A stretch of DNA of 64,000 bases from Anoxybacillus flavithermus. GTDB lineage: Bacteria > Bacillota > Bacilli > Bacillales > Anoxybacillaceae. Location: assembly GCF_002742685.1 (NCBI RefSeq), contig NZ_PEDM01000008.1, forward strand, positions 19,761 through 83,760, written 5' to 3'. Positions within the stretch are counted from its first letter, which is position 1. The number at the start of each line of letters is the position of its first letter. The translations under genes and the position numbers were made by a program. Shown piece by piece: positions 17,912-25,222 of this stretch. A model generated the notes under the pieces. That model was not told the DNA's origin, searched no databases, and saw only the letters and a program-made list of their open reading frames with translations.

Positions 17912-17941
17912 GAAAAAGCAAGGGCAACCCCTTGCTTTTTC
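17912..17941 (-). terminator. Terminator after sbtA
   Basis: AAAAAGCAAGGG and CCCTTGCTTTTT form a long stem. On the minus strand it directly follows the permease stop and ends in a T run. Confidence 0.8.
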
Positions 17942-18929
17942 AATAAAACCACTTAGCCATTTCATAATATAGTGGCATGCCGATCGTTAAGTTAAACGGA
18001 AATGTAAGCCCGAGTGCCATGCCAAGATAAATCGCAGGATTCGCTTCAGGAACAGATGCGCGCATCGCTGCTGGAGCAGCAATATATGAAGCACTTGCAG
18101 CAAGCACGCTAAGTAAAATGGTTCCTCCTAAAGATAGCCCTGAATAATAACCGATCACCACTCCTAAAAACCCGTATACAGGAGGTAAAAGAATACCTAA
18201 TGCGAGCAGTTTGATCCCATATTTACGTACGGCTGCAAGCTGATTTCCTGCTGTTAATCCCATCCCGAGTAAAAAGAGAACGAGAATACTTGGGTATAAA
18301 TCAATAAACAACGGTTTCACAATCGGAAGAGCGCGTTCGCCGCTGATTAATCCAACGAGAAGGCTACCGACCATTAAAAAGACGCTTTTGCCAAATAGTC
18401 CTTCTCTAATGATCGGTCCATATAACGATGTAGCCGAGAAGCGATATACCATTTCTTGTTTATATGAGCGACTTTCTAACAATTTCAATATGACAAGCGA
18501 TACGATAATTGCAGGACTTTCTAACAGCACGACAAAGGCGTTCATGTAACTTTCGTACGTCATATTTGCTTGTTCAACAAAAGCAATTGCGGCACCAAAT
18601 GTAACGATGCTAACAGATCCGTAAGTTGCTGCAATGCCGGTTGCATTTTTGCGATCAATGCCAAGACGACGGCAAATCGCGAACGTAATAATTGGAATAA
18701 TGATACCAAGCGACAACGTTCCAACTAACGGGCGAACGAGTTCATGAAAAGAATGTTCCGCAAGCTCAATGCCACCTTTCATTCCGATTGCGATTAACAA
18801 ATAGATGCTTAACGATTCATTTAACCCGGTAGGTAATTTTAAATCTGATTTGACGAGAGCAGCAATAATGCCGAGAATAAAAAATAAAATGGCTGGCGAT
18901 GTTAAATTGTTGATAATCATTTCTTGCAT
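17940..18929 (-). CDS. sbtA: SbtA-type sodium-dependent bicarbonate permease
   Basis: A 329-residue protein with about ten membrane helices arranged as two inverted halves. Signatures include the LTSPAILFFILG start, AIGMKGGIEL, ATYGSVSIVTFGAA, AMRASVPEANPAIYLG and LTFPFNLTIGMPLY, as in the SbtA (DUF897) family, whose cyanobacterial members take up bicarbonate with Na+. ATG follows AAGGAGAG. It is the second gene after an MpsC/DUF2294-like gene, with an intervening hairpin terminator that would lower its expression relative to the first gene. Confidence 0.85.
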   Translation of the reverse strand: MQEMIINNLTSPAILFFILGIIAALVKSDLKLPTGLNESLSIYLLIAIGMKGGIELAEHSFHELVRPLVGTLSLGIIIPIITFAICRRLGIDRKNATGIAATYGSVSIVTFGAAIAFVEQANMTYESYMNAFVVLLESPAIIVSLVILKLLESRSYKQEMVYRFSATSLYGPIIREGLFGKSVFLMVGSLLVGLISGERALPIVKPLFIDLYPSILVLFLLGMGLTAGNQLAAVRKYGIKLLALGILLPPVYGFLGVVIGYYSGLSLGGTILLSVLAASASYIAAPAAMRASVPEANPAIYLGMALGLTFPFNLTIGMPLYYEMAKWFY

Positions 18930-18964
18930 AGCAATTCTCTCCTTCTATTTCTTTTTTATATTCA

Positions 18965-19013
18965 ACAAAAAAGCCGGAAACATTTTTCGATTTGGTCGAA
19001 AAATATTTCCGGC
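18965..19013 (-). terminator. Intercistronic terminator between the MpsC-like gene and sbtA
   Basis: A long stem: GCCGGAAA and ATTTTTCGA pair with TCGAAAAAT and TTTCCGGC around a 5-base loop. On the minus strand it is followed by TTTTTTG. Read-through or a promoter downstream would be needed to express sbtA. Confidence 0.85.
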
Positions 19014-19048
19014 GTATCTTTTACTGACCGTAATCGGCCTTTAAAAGA

Positions 19049-19408
19049 TCAACCTTGTATATCGACTGGCTCTTGTAATAAAAAGACGATCATTCGTTCC
19101 CCTGTTTTTGTGCTAATATCTGTATGCATGCTTGTTACTTGCTTACCTGTTAATGTATAAATTATTTGCTTTAATTGCTCGCTACCTGATTCAATTAAAT
19201 CTGCGCGAATACGTTTAATGGACAACATTCCTTCTTTTGTTTCGCACAATACTTTTTCAGCAGGAGTTAAAATGCCGCGCAACTGTACGATGACCATATT
19301 TCGTAAAATATCTGTTTTCACAGAGAGTGGACCGCGGCCTAAATATTCTTTTTCCCATTGGGTGAGCGCGCGACTAATTTGATCTTCTAGTTCTCCTTTT
19401 GTTTTCAC
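19049..19408 (-). CDS. MpsC / DUF2294-family protein
   Basis: A 119-residue cytosolic protein with the DUF2294 pattern: LEDQISRALTQWEKEYLGRGP, DMVIV-like strand MVIVQLRGILTPAEK, and STKTGERMIVFLL near the end. The family is named MpsC after the Na+-translocating, membrane-potential-generating Mps system; MpsAB is a DIC/bicarbonate importer. The start is GTG 19408 behind AAAGGGGG. Placement before an SbtA permease points to bicarbonate or Na+ physiology. A structured leader with a terminator precedes it. Confidence 0.75.
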   Translation of the reverse strand: MKTKGELEDQISRALTQWEKEYLGRGPLSVKTDILRNMVIVQLRGILTPAEKVLCETKEGMLSIKRIRADLIESGSEQLKQIIYTLTGKQVTSMHTDISTKTGERMIVFLLQEPVDIQG

Positions 19409-19426
19409 GTTGATCCCCCTTTAGAA

Positions 19427-19545
19427 ACAAAAAGCGGCATGCCTCACATATAGATTGAAGTGAAACATACCGATATATTTTTAGCTCAACACGTTTCGGC
19501 GTCCGTCCTTTCGTTTTCGCCATGCCGACATGTCAAAAACGCTAA
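19427..19545 (-). ncRNA. Structured leader with aptamer-like fold and attenuator (riboswitch candidate)
   Basis: On the minus strand, GCTAA/TTAGC arms (plus 19541-19545 and 19481-19485) close a nested fold. Inside, ACATG pairs with CGTGT and GGCG with CGCC around a purine-rich loop. A terminator hairpin follows (plus 19472-19427: CGGTATG / CATGCCG plus TCAC/GTGA) with TTTTTG, just before the ribosome site. CGGCATG inside the aptamer-like part is exactly complementary to CATGCCG of the terminator's 3' arm, giving an alternative antiterminator. I do not recognise the class with certainty; a Na+-sensing class would fit the genes it controls. Confidence 0.65.
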
Positions 19546-19601
19546 GACAAAACAAGGAAACGAGTTTGCTATTAATCGTTCGGTGTAACAATTTGTTTTT
19601 A

Positions 19602-19630
19602 ATTGTATAAGGCTTTAAAAAGTATGTCAA
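19602..19630 (-). promoter_or_regulatory. Sigma-A promoter of the MpsC-like/sbtA operon
   Basis: On the minus strand TTGACA (plus 19625-19630), a 17-base spacer, then TACAAT (plus 19602-19607). Transcription would begin near 19595, leaving a leader of about 185 bases. Confidence 0.85.
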
Positions 19631-19705
19631 GGGAAAAGATTGATGTCATACATGTATATGCCATGGTAAAATGAAAGGAAAGGGTTAGAGAATGGGGGAG
19701 AAGGT

Positions 19706-20623
19706 TTGGTACTATATTTTATTGTAAATCCTTCAGCGAAAAATGAGAAATGTAAAGAAATATGGAGAAAAATCGAACGAACACTTCGAGATCAGCACAT
19801 TCGTTACCATGTTGTATTTACACAAAAACAAGGAGACGGAATGAAGCTAGCGAAACAAATGGCTGGACAAACACATGAACCGTTTATATTAATTGCAGTT
19901 GGTGGAGACGGAACGATCCATGAGGTGATGAACGGTGTTGAAATGTATGATCATGTCACTGTCGGATACATCCCAGCTGGAACAGGAAATGATTTTGCTC
20001 GAGGGATAAACATCCCGATCAAGTGGAGAAAAGCGCTTAGTCAAATGTTATTACGTGTGAAGGATATGCATGTTGAACTGTATGATATCGGGACGTTTAA
20101 AGGGGGGAAACAAGGTGTTTTTGTGAACAGTGTCGGTTGTGGATTTGATGCACATATTTCAAGAAAAGTGAATGCGTCAAAATGGAAACAAATTTTAAAT
20201 CGCTTGTACTTAGGAAAGTTTGTTTATGTCTTTTATTTATTAAAGGAAATTTTTTTATATAAACCAACAGTCATACAATTAACAGTTGATGAAAAACAAT
20301 ATACGTTTTCCAATGCATGGCTTGTCACCGTTGCGAATCATCCATATTACGGTGGTGGAATGAAGATTGCTCCATTTGCGCAGTCAAATGATCAACATTT
20401 TGATGTCGTTGTTGTCGACAATATATCACGTTTCAAATTACTCGCCTTATTTGCGACGGTGTTTTGGGGTGGTCATATAAAGATGAAAGAAGTACATACG
20501 TTTCAAGGGAAATATATTCATATTTGCAGCAATACGTCTCTTCCTCTCCATGCAGATGGCGAGCAAATTGGTGAAGGTGACATTACGATTTCAGTAAACA
20601 AACAAATACGCGTCCTTAAGTAG
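19706..20623 (+). CDS. Diacylglycerol-kinase-family lipid kinase (YegS/BmrU type)
   Basis: A 305-residue protein with the DAGK catalytic domain: IVNPSAKNEKCKEIW at the start, the nucleotide loop AVGGDGTIHEVMNG (residues about 70-83) and IPAGTGNDFARG. The C-terminal domain ends LHADGEQIGEGDITISV, typical of the family. It phosphorylates a lipid such as diacylglycerol or a related alcohol at the membrane. The start is TTG 19706 behind GGGGGAGAAGG. Single gene with its own terminator. Confidence 0.85.
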   Translation: MVLYFIVNPSAKNEKCKEIWRKIERTLRDQHIRYHVVFTQKQGDGMKLAKQMAGQTHEPFILIAVGGDGTIHEVMNGVEMYDHVTVGYIPAGTGNDFARGINIPIKWRKALSQMLLRVKDMHVELYDIGTFKGGKQGVFVNSVGCGFDAHISRKVNASKWKQILNRLYLGKFVYVFYLLKEIFLYKPTVIQLTVDEKQYTFSNAWLVTVANHPYYGGGMKIAPFAQSNDQHFDVVVVDNISRFKLLALFATVFWGGHIKMKEVHTFQGKYIHICSNTSLPLHADGEQIGEGDITISVNKQIRVLK

Positions 20624-20642
20624 TACGCATAAGAAAAGAGTA

Positions 20643-20670
20643 AAAGGCTCTTATCGCTAAGAGCCTTTAA
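20643..20670 (+). terminator. Bidirectional terminator after the lipid kinase
   Basis: AAAGGCTCTTA and TAAGAGCCTTT form an 11-bp perfect stem with loop TCGC, between convergent genes. Confidence 0.85.
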
Positions 20671-20804
20671 TACTTGTTTTGCATATGCCGCAATATTTCA
20701 TAGGCGCGATCGCCAAGAAGTGCAAGGAGCTCCTCTAACATGGTGTCTCGTTGTAAATCAAGTTCAATAATTTGTTTCGCTAAATCTACCGCTTTCTTTT
20801 CCAT
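20667..20804 (-). CDS. 45-residue small protein in the fbp locus
   Basis: The minus-strand frame starts at ATG 20804 behind AAAGGAG and ends TAA 20669-20667. The product is short, acidic and helical (DLAKQIIELDLQRD, LEELLALLG). It overlaps the end of the FbpA-like gene by 41 bases in another frame, so it is co-transcribed and probably shares the Fur control. No family is recognised. Confidence 0.6.
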   Translation of the reverse strand: MEKKAVDLAKQIIELDLQRDTMLEELLALLGDRAYEILRHMQNKY

Positions 20805-20940
20805 TGGCAATCTCCTTTCGAATTTGTTCATATTTTTTTCGCAGTTCTGCTAATGTCCAATGATGTATTTCTCCTCCTTCATGCAGTTTGTCGATATAAA
20901 ATTGTTTTTGTTTCATCGTTATTTGCAGAAGGGTTCCCAT
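20764..20940 (-). CDS. FbpA-like Fur-regulated small basic protein
   Basis: A 58-residue protein with KQKQFYIDKLHEGG and WTLAELRKKYEQI, the pattern of the FbpA family (about 59 residues in B. subtilis), which acts with the FsrA small RNA in iron sparing. The start at 20940 follows GGAAGGAGG. A Fur box covers the -10 region upstream, which supports the call. An upstream ATG at 20961 has no ribosome site. Confidence 0.7.
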   Translation of the reverse strand: MGTLLQITMKQKQFYIDKLHEGGEIHHWTLAELRKKYEQIRKEIANGKESGRFSETNY

Positions 20941-20966
20941 GTTCTTTCCTCCTTCCGTCATTTATT

Positions 20967-20981
20967 TGATAATCATTATAT
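20967..20981 (-). promoter_or_regulatory. Fur box over the fbpA -10 region
   Basis: TGATAATCATTATAT matches the 7-1-7 Fur consensus TGATAATNATTATCA at 12 of the 14 specified positions. The minus-strand -10 hexamer TATAAT lies inside it, so Fur with iron should block the promoter. Confidence 0.75.
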
Positions 20982-21009
20982 CTATTCTCTATATTGTAAA
21001 CAGCATTTT

Positions 21010-21026
21010 TGTTACTTTTTATAACA
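21010..21026 (+). promoter_or_regulatory. TnrA/GlnR box 1 upstream of tnrA
   Basis: TGTTACTTTTTATAACA matches the TnrA/GlnR consensus (TGTNANAWWWTNTNACA) with one mismatch. It lies 120 bases before the tnrA start. Confidence 0.75.
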
Positions 21027-21040
21027 TGAATAATGAATTT

Positions 21041-21057
21041 TGTTAATTTTTATAACA
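21041..21057 (+). promoter_or_regulatory. TnrA/GlnR box 2 upstream of tnrA
   Basis: TGTTAATTTTTATAACA matches the same consensus with one mismatch. It begins 31 bp after box 1, about three helical turns, so two dimers would lie on one face. Autoactivation of tnrA is known in B. subtilis. Confidence 0.8.
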
Positions 21058-21129
21058 AAATTCATTTCAATATTCATAAAATACAGTATATTAATGTTAT
21101 GAAATGTAACGTGCATGAGGAGGATGAGG

Positions 21130-21417
21130 ATGGAATCGTATAAACATAAAAAAGTCATTTCGATTGGTATTGTTAGTGAGTTAACAGGTTTGTCACCGAG
21201 ACAAATTCGGTATTATGAAGAACGCCAACTTATTTTTCCTGATCGATCAAAAGGGACGAGAAAGTATTCCTTTGCTGATGTTGAATGGCTTGTTGAGATC
21301 GCAAACAAACGCGAGGAAGGAGTGCAAACACGAGAAATTCGTTATGAAATGATGAAAGAAATTCGTGAAACGATGAGAAAAGGACAAATCAACGCGCATT
21401 TTCGTTCTCGCATGTAA
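21130..21417 (+). CDS. tnrA: TnrA, nitrogen-limitation transcription regulator
   Basis: A 95-residue MerR-family protein. The N-terminal winged helix has [31 protein letters not shown] and [13 protein letters not shown], nearly identical to B. subtilis TnrA. The end [11 protein letters not shown] is the tail that binds feedback-inhibited glutamine synthetase. It activates nitrogen-scavenging genes when glutamine is scarce. ATG 21130 is chosen because GAGGAGG lies 7 bases upstream; the earlier ATG 21115 overlaps that ribosome site. Two TnrA boxes precede the gene. Confidence 0.93.
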   Translation: MESYKHKKVISIGIVSELTGLSPRQIRYYEERQLIFPDRSKGTRKYSFADVEWLVEIANKREEGVQTREIRYEMMKEIRETMRKGQINAHFRSRM

Positions 21418-21462
21418 TTTTCTCTTCTCCATGTTATAATTGATAGTGGAAGGAGAATGGCC

Positions 21463-21741
21463 ATGTTTATGGAGTTTTCATTCGATGTATTTACGTATGT
21501 ATCGCTCTTCAGTATGTTCGTTGTGGCGATGATGTGCTATGTGACGCGACAAGCGAATTATCCGATCTCTATTCAACGATTCGTTCCATACGATGTAAAC
21601 GTCTGTGTGAAGACGGGCGATGCGTATAGATATATGTCGTTACACGTGCGATTTGTTACATTTCAACAGCGGAAAATTCCGATCGATGAACGATCGTATG
21701 CGAGTGATGAAGAAGGAAGGACACTCCTTGTTTGCTTATGA
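21463..21741 (+). CDS. MifM-like membrane leader peptide upstream of yqjG
   Basis: A 92-residue protein with one N-terminal membrane segment (about residues 8-27) and a polar tail ending RKIPIDERSY, SDEEGR, TLLVCL. ATG 21463 fits AGGAG better than ATG 21457. It lies 21 bases before yqjG. Its last codons (21724-21734) form one arm of a hairpin that buries the yqjG ribosome site. Position, size, membrane anchor and an acidic DEE at residues 82-84 parallel B. subtilis MifM (95 residues, stalling near an acidic stretch), which induces YidC2 when membrane insertion fails. Sequence identity looks low, so orthology is inferred from layout. Confidence 0.7.
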   Translation: MFMEFSFDVFTYVSLFSMFVVAMMCYVTRQANYPISIQRFVPYDVNVCVKTGDAYRYMSLHVRFVTFQQRKIPIDERSYASDEEGRTLLVCL

Positions 21742-21755
21742 TAACAAACAAGGAG
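21724..21755 (+). promoter_or_regulatory. Hairpin hiding the yqjG ribosome binding site
   Basis: CTCCTTGTTTG (21724-21734) and CAAACAAGGAG (21745-21755) form a perfect 11-bp stem with a 10-base loop that includes the leader's TGA. The 3' arm contains most of the AGGAGGAG Shine-Dalgarno used at ATG 21763. Confidence 0.85.
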
Positions 21756-21762
21756 GAGTAAA

Positions 21763-22512
21763 ATGATGAAAAAATGGATTATTTTGTTTTTTGTATTTTT
21801 ATTAAGTGCATGCAATCGAAATGTACCAATTACAGAACATAGTCAAGGTGTATGGGATCATTATTTTGTTTACCCAATGTCAAAGCTATTACTGATGCTT
21901 GGACACACATTTCAAGAAAATTACGGGCTTGCGATTATTGCATTAACAATTGTTGTCCGTTTTGGATTGCTTCCGCTCATGATTAAACAATTTCGTACGA
22001 ATATTGCGATGCAACGCATTCGCCCAGAAATACAAAAGCTGCAACAAAAATATAAAGGCACAGATATGGAGACACAACGAAAGCTGCAACAAGAAATGAT
22101 GCAACTATATCAAAAACATGGTGTCAATCCAATGAGCGGTTGCTTGCCGATTTTTATTCAAATGCCTATTTTTATGGCTCTATATTACGCCATTTCGCGT
22201 ACAGAAGAAATTAAACTACATTCATTTTTATGGATGCAACTTGGTCACCGTGATCCGTATTTCATCATGCCGATATTAGCAAGTTTAACGACATTTATTT
22301 CAATGCGTTTATCTCCATCTGCCACAACAACAGAAGCGGCGACACAAATGAAAATCATGTCATACATTATGCCTGCGATGATTTTTATAGGGGCAAGTTC
22401 TGTCCCTTCCGCTTTATCGCTATATTGGGTCGTTGGTGGATGTTTTTCAATTATTCAGTCGCTTGTGATGCGTGCGCAATGGAAGAAGCATCAAGTAGAA
22501 ACTGCCAAATAA
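21763..22512 (+). CDS. yqjG: YidC/Oxa1-family membrane protein insertase, second paralogue (YqjG)
   Basis: A 249-residue lipoprotein (lipobox LLSAC) with five membrane helices. After the first helix is YGLAIIALTIVVRFGLLPLMIKQ with the conserved Arg in the hydrophilic groove; a coiled cytoplasmic hairpin (EIQKLQQKYKG) follows, then GCLPIFIQMPIFMALYYAI and SALSLYWVVGG. It inserts and folds membrane proteins. Placement after a leader peptide is as in B. subtilis yqjG. Translation should depend on opening the hairpin over its ribosome site. Confidence 0.9.
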   Translation: MMKKWIILFFVFLLSACNRNVPITEHSQGVWDHYFVYPMSKLLLMLGHTFQENYGLAIIALTIVVRFGLLPLMIKQFRTNIAMQRIRPEIQKLQQKYKGTDMETQRKLQQEMMQLYQKHGVNPMSGCLPIFIQMPIFMALYYAISRTEEIKLHSFLWMQLGHRDPYFIMPILASLTTFISMRLSPSATTTEAATQMKIMSYIMPAMIFIGASSVPSALSLYWVVGGCFSIIQSLVMRAQWKKHQVETAK

Positions 22513-22538
22513 CCTGCTCGCTAGCTGAGCAGGTTTCT
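22511..22538 (+). terminator. Terminator after yqjG
   Basis: AACCTGCTC and GAGCAGGTT pair around GCTAGCT-type loop bases, followed by TCTTTT. topB begins 22 bases later. Confidence 0.7.
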
Positions 22539-22559
22539 TTTCGTCAAGGGGTGAAAAAA

Positions 22560-24704
22560 ATGAAAGTTATTATTGCTGAAAAACCTGATCAAGGAATGAC
22601 GCTTGCATCGATTTTTCAAACAAAAAAACGAGAAGGATATATTGAAATTTTACCGAATGAGATGTTTCCGAAAGGTGCTTATATGACATGGGCAGTTGGA
22701 CATTTATTTGAATTAGCTCCTCCGGAAACGTATGAAGCAAGTTGGAAGCGGTGGACACTTGATACGTTACCGATCATTCCAGATCGTTTTCAGTACGAGA
22801 TTGATCGAAAAAAGGCGAAACAGTTTGCGATCATTAAACAATTGCTTCGTAAGCCGGAAGTGACTGAGATTATTCATGCTGGTGATGCAGGGAGAGAAGG
22901 GGAATTAATCATTCGAAACATTATTTACATGAGCGGGGTAAAAAAACCGATCAAACGGCTTTGGATCTCATCTTTAACACCGAAAGCGATTGAACAAGGA
23001 TTTCGTCAGTTGTTGGATGAAAAACAAACGCGTCCTTTATACGAGGAAGCGTATGCGCGAACTTGTGCCGATTGGCTTGTTGGTATAAACGCATCGAGAG
23101 TGTATACAATTTTATTGAAACAAAAAGGGATGAACGATGTTTTTTCCGTCGGACGTGTACAAACGCCGACACTCGCATTAATTGTGAGACGAGAAAAAGA
23201 AATTGAACAGTTTCGTCCCGAACCGTTTTGGGAAGTTGTTGCTACGTTTGATGTGAATGGAAACCGATACGAAGGAAAGTGGTGGCATGAAAATGAAACA
23301 AGAACATATGATCAGCAACTTGCTGAAAAGGTGAGCGCATTTTGCCGAGGGAAACAAGTAGAGATAGAAGAAGTGACATGTGAACGAAAAACATTTTTAC
23401 CACCGCTTTTGTTTAATTTATCAACATTACAAGCAACAGCCAACAAGCGGTTTAAATATTCACCACAAAAAACGCTGGATATATTACAAAAACTATATCA
23501 AAAGGGGTATGTATCGTATCCACGCTCCGATTCACAATATGTAACTAAAGGAGAAGCGGAAACATTTCCACATATCTTAAAACAACTTTCACAAAAGGAA
23601 GAGTATGCTCCTTATTTTCCACTCGTTCACGAATCAATTTTACATAATAAACGTTATGTAAACGAAAAGAAGGTAACAGATCATTATGCCATTATTCCAA
23701 CTGAACAAGTGCCGAATTTGATAAAGTTAAGTCAGGATGAGCGAAATATTTACGATCTGGTCGTTCGGAGATTAATTGCTGCTCATAGTAAAGAAGCTAT
23801 ATTTGATTATACAACGATTGTAACCGTTGTCGATGGGAGAGCTCGCTTTATTTCAAAAGGAAAGAAACAAATACAAGTAGGATGGCGGGACGTCCTTATG
23901 TCACAAGATGATGATGTACAACTTTTACCGAATGTACAAAGCGGGGAAAAAGGAACGGTATATGATGTGTATGTGAAAGAAGGAAAAACACAGCCGCCAA
24001 AGCGATATACAGAAGGCGAACTGATCACGTTAATGAAGACAGCAGGGAAGTTTTTAGATGACGAACAACTGGAGAAAGTATTAGCGAAAACAGAGGGACT
24101 TGGGACGGAAGCTACCCGCGCCTCCATTATTACAACGTTAAAACAGAGAAACTATATTGAGATAAAAAATAATCAAGTATATGTAACTGATAAAGGAAAA
24201 GTATTGATTGACGCAATCGGCTCGCACCTTTTGGCGTCTCCTGAAATGACAGCAAAATGGGAACAACGATTAAGTGAAATTGGTGAACGGAAAGCATCGG
24301 CGACACATTTTATGGAACAAGTGAAAAAATTGGCGGCTAAAATTGTGACCGATGCGGCACAAACGGCAAATCATTGGTCATTTGAAGGACTAGATACCGC
24401 TTCGATTCAGCGGAAGAAAAAAACAACGATCGGAAAACATGTTGGGGTTTGTAAGCTTTGTGGGGGCTCGGTCATTGATAAAGGTTCATTTTACGGTTGT
24501 GTCAACTATACCAAAACAAAGTGCTCATTTACTATTTCAAAAACGATGTTGGGCAAATCGATTTCACAAGCAAACGTCAAAAAATTATTAGCAGAAGGAA
24601 AAACGAATGTTATCAAAGGGTTTAAAAAGGGAGAAAACACATTTAACGCTGCGGTTATATGGGATGAAAAAGAAAAACGTATATCGTTTTCGTTTGAAAA
24701 ATAG
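22560..24704 (+). CDS. topB: DNA topoisomerase III
   Basis: A 714-residue type IA topoisomerase. The Toprim domain (1-150) has IIAEKPDQG, AVGHLFELAPPE and HAGDAGREGELI. The catalytic Tyr is in GYVSYPRSDSQYV; other blocks are SVGRVQTPTLALIV, TEGLGTEATRASII and YIEIKNNQVYVTDKG. The C-terminus holds one zinc-ribbon-like set of Cys (CKLCGG ... GCVNYTKTKC). It relaxes and decatenates DNA. A longer open frame reads into yqjG, but ATG 22560 after AAGGGGTG is the proper start. Confidence 0.93.
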   Translation: MKVIIAEKPDQGMTLASIFQTKKREGYIEILPNEMFPKGAYMTWAVGHLFELAPPETYEASWKRWTLDTLPIIPDRFQYEIDRKKAKQFAIIKQLLRKPEVTEIIHAGDAGREGELIIRNIIYMSGVKKPIKRLWISSLTPKAIEQGFRQLLDEKQTRPLYEEAYARTCADWLVGINASRVYTILLKQKGMNDVFSVGRVQTPTLALIVRREKEIEQFRPEPFWEVVATFDVNGNRYEGKWWHENETRTYDQQLAEKVSAFCRGKQVEIEEVTCERKTFLPPLLFNLSTLQATANKRFKYSPQKTLDILQKLYQKGYVSYPRSDSQYVTKGEAETFPHILKQLSQKEEYAPYFPLVHESILHNKRYVNEKKVTDHYAIIPTEQVPNLIKLSQDERNIYDLVVRRLIAAHSKEAIFDYTTIVTVVDGRARFISKGKKQIQVGWRDVLMSQDDDVQLLPNVQSGEKGTVYDVYVKEGKTQPPKRYTEGELITLMKTAGKFLDDEQLEKVLAKTEGLGTEATRASIITTLKQRNYIEIKNNQVYVTDKGKVLIDAIGSHLLASPEMTAKWEQRLSEIGERKASATHFMEQVKKLAAKIVTDAAQTANHWSFEGLDTASIQRKKKTTIGKHVGVCKLCGGSVIDKGSFYGCVNYTKTKCSFTISKTMLGKSISQANVKKLLAEGKTNVIKGFKKGENTFNAAVIWDEKEKRISFSFEK

Positions 24705-24725
24705 GAGGCTACCCTCCTATTTTTC
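24699..24725 (+). terminator. Bidirectional terminator overlapping both stop regions
   Basis: AAAATAGGAGG and CCTCCTATTTT pair across a short loop between topB and the convergent rhodanese gene. Confidence 0.75.
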
Positions 24726-25082
24726 AACTTCGCCTTTCCACTCGTTCATACCGCCAGTCATATTATATATACTTGAGAACCCTTCTTTTACTAGCAATTC
24801 GCTTGCTTGCGCTGAGCGATTACCTGAACGACAAACGACAATATACGTCTTGTTTTTGTTCAGTTCATCTACACGATCTGGAAGTTGTTGTAAAGGTAAT
24901 AAAATAGCTTTAGGAATATGACCAGAAGCATATTCCTCTTCTGTGCGGACATCGAGCACAACAACGTCTTCTTTTTGCATCATTTGTGCGGCTTCATCGA
25001 CAGAAATATTTGTATAACGGTCTTGTGCACACCCGCTTATGATGAAAAGAAATGTAAATAAAAAAGAAAACCATTTTCGCAT
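24717..25082 (-). CDS. Rhodanese-domain lipoprotein
   Basis: A 121-residue protein with a lipoprotein signal (lipobox IISGC near residue 18) and one rhodanese domain: DVRTEEEYASGHIPKAILLPL, active-site loop CRSGNRS and YNMTGGMNEWKG. It should carry persulfide sulfur on a Cys at the outer membrane face. ATG 25082 is chosen by the signal sequence and ACGGAGG. It lies divergent to the cysteine synthase-like gene, a plausible sulfur-metabolism link. Confidence 0.85.
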   Translation of the reverse strand: MRKWFSFLFTFLFIISGCAQDRYTNISVDEAAQMMQKEDVVVLDVRTEEEYASGHIPKAILLPLQQLPDRVDELNKNKTYIVVCRSGNRSAQASELLVKEGFSSIYNMTGGMNEWKGEVEK

Positions 25083-25222
25083 GAAATTATCGCCTCCGTA
25101 TATAATCAAATACCCATATGTGTATTTTAGCTTATTTTTTCGATTTATTCAAACGTTTCGACACCATTGTTATTTTAATATGTAGTACAATGAAAAAAAG
25201 GTTTACATGGAAAGAAGGGAAA

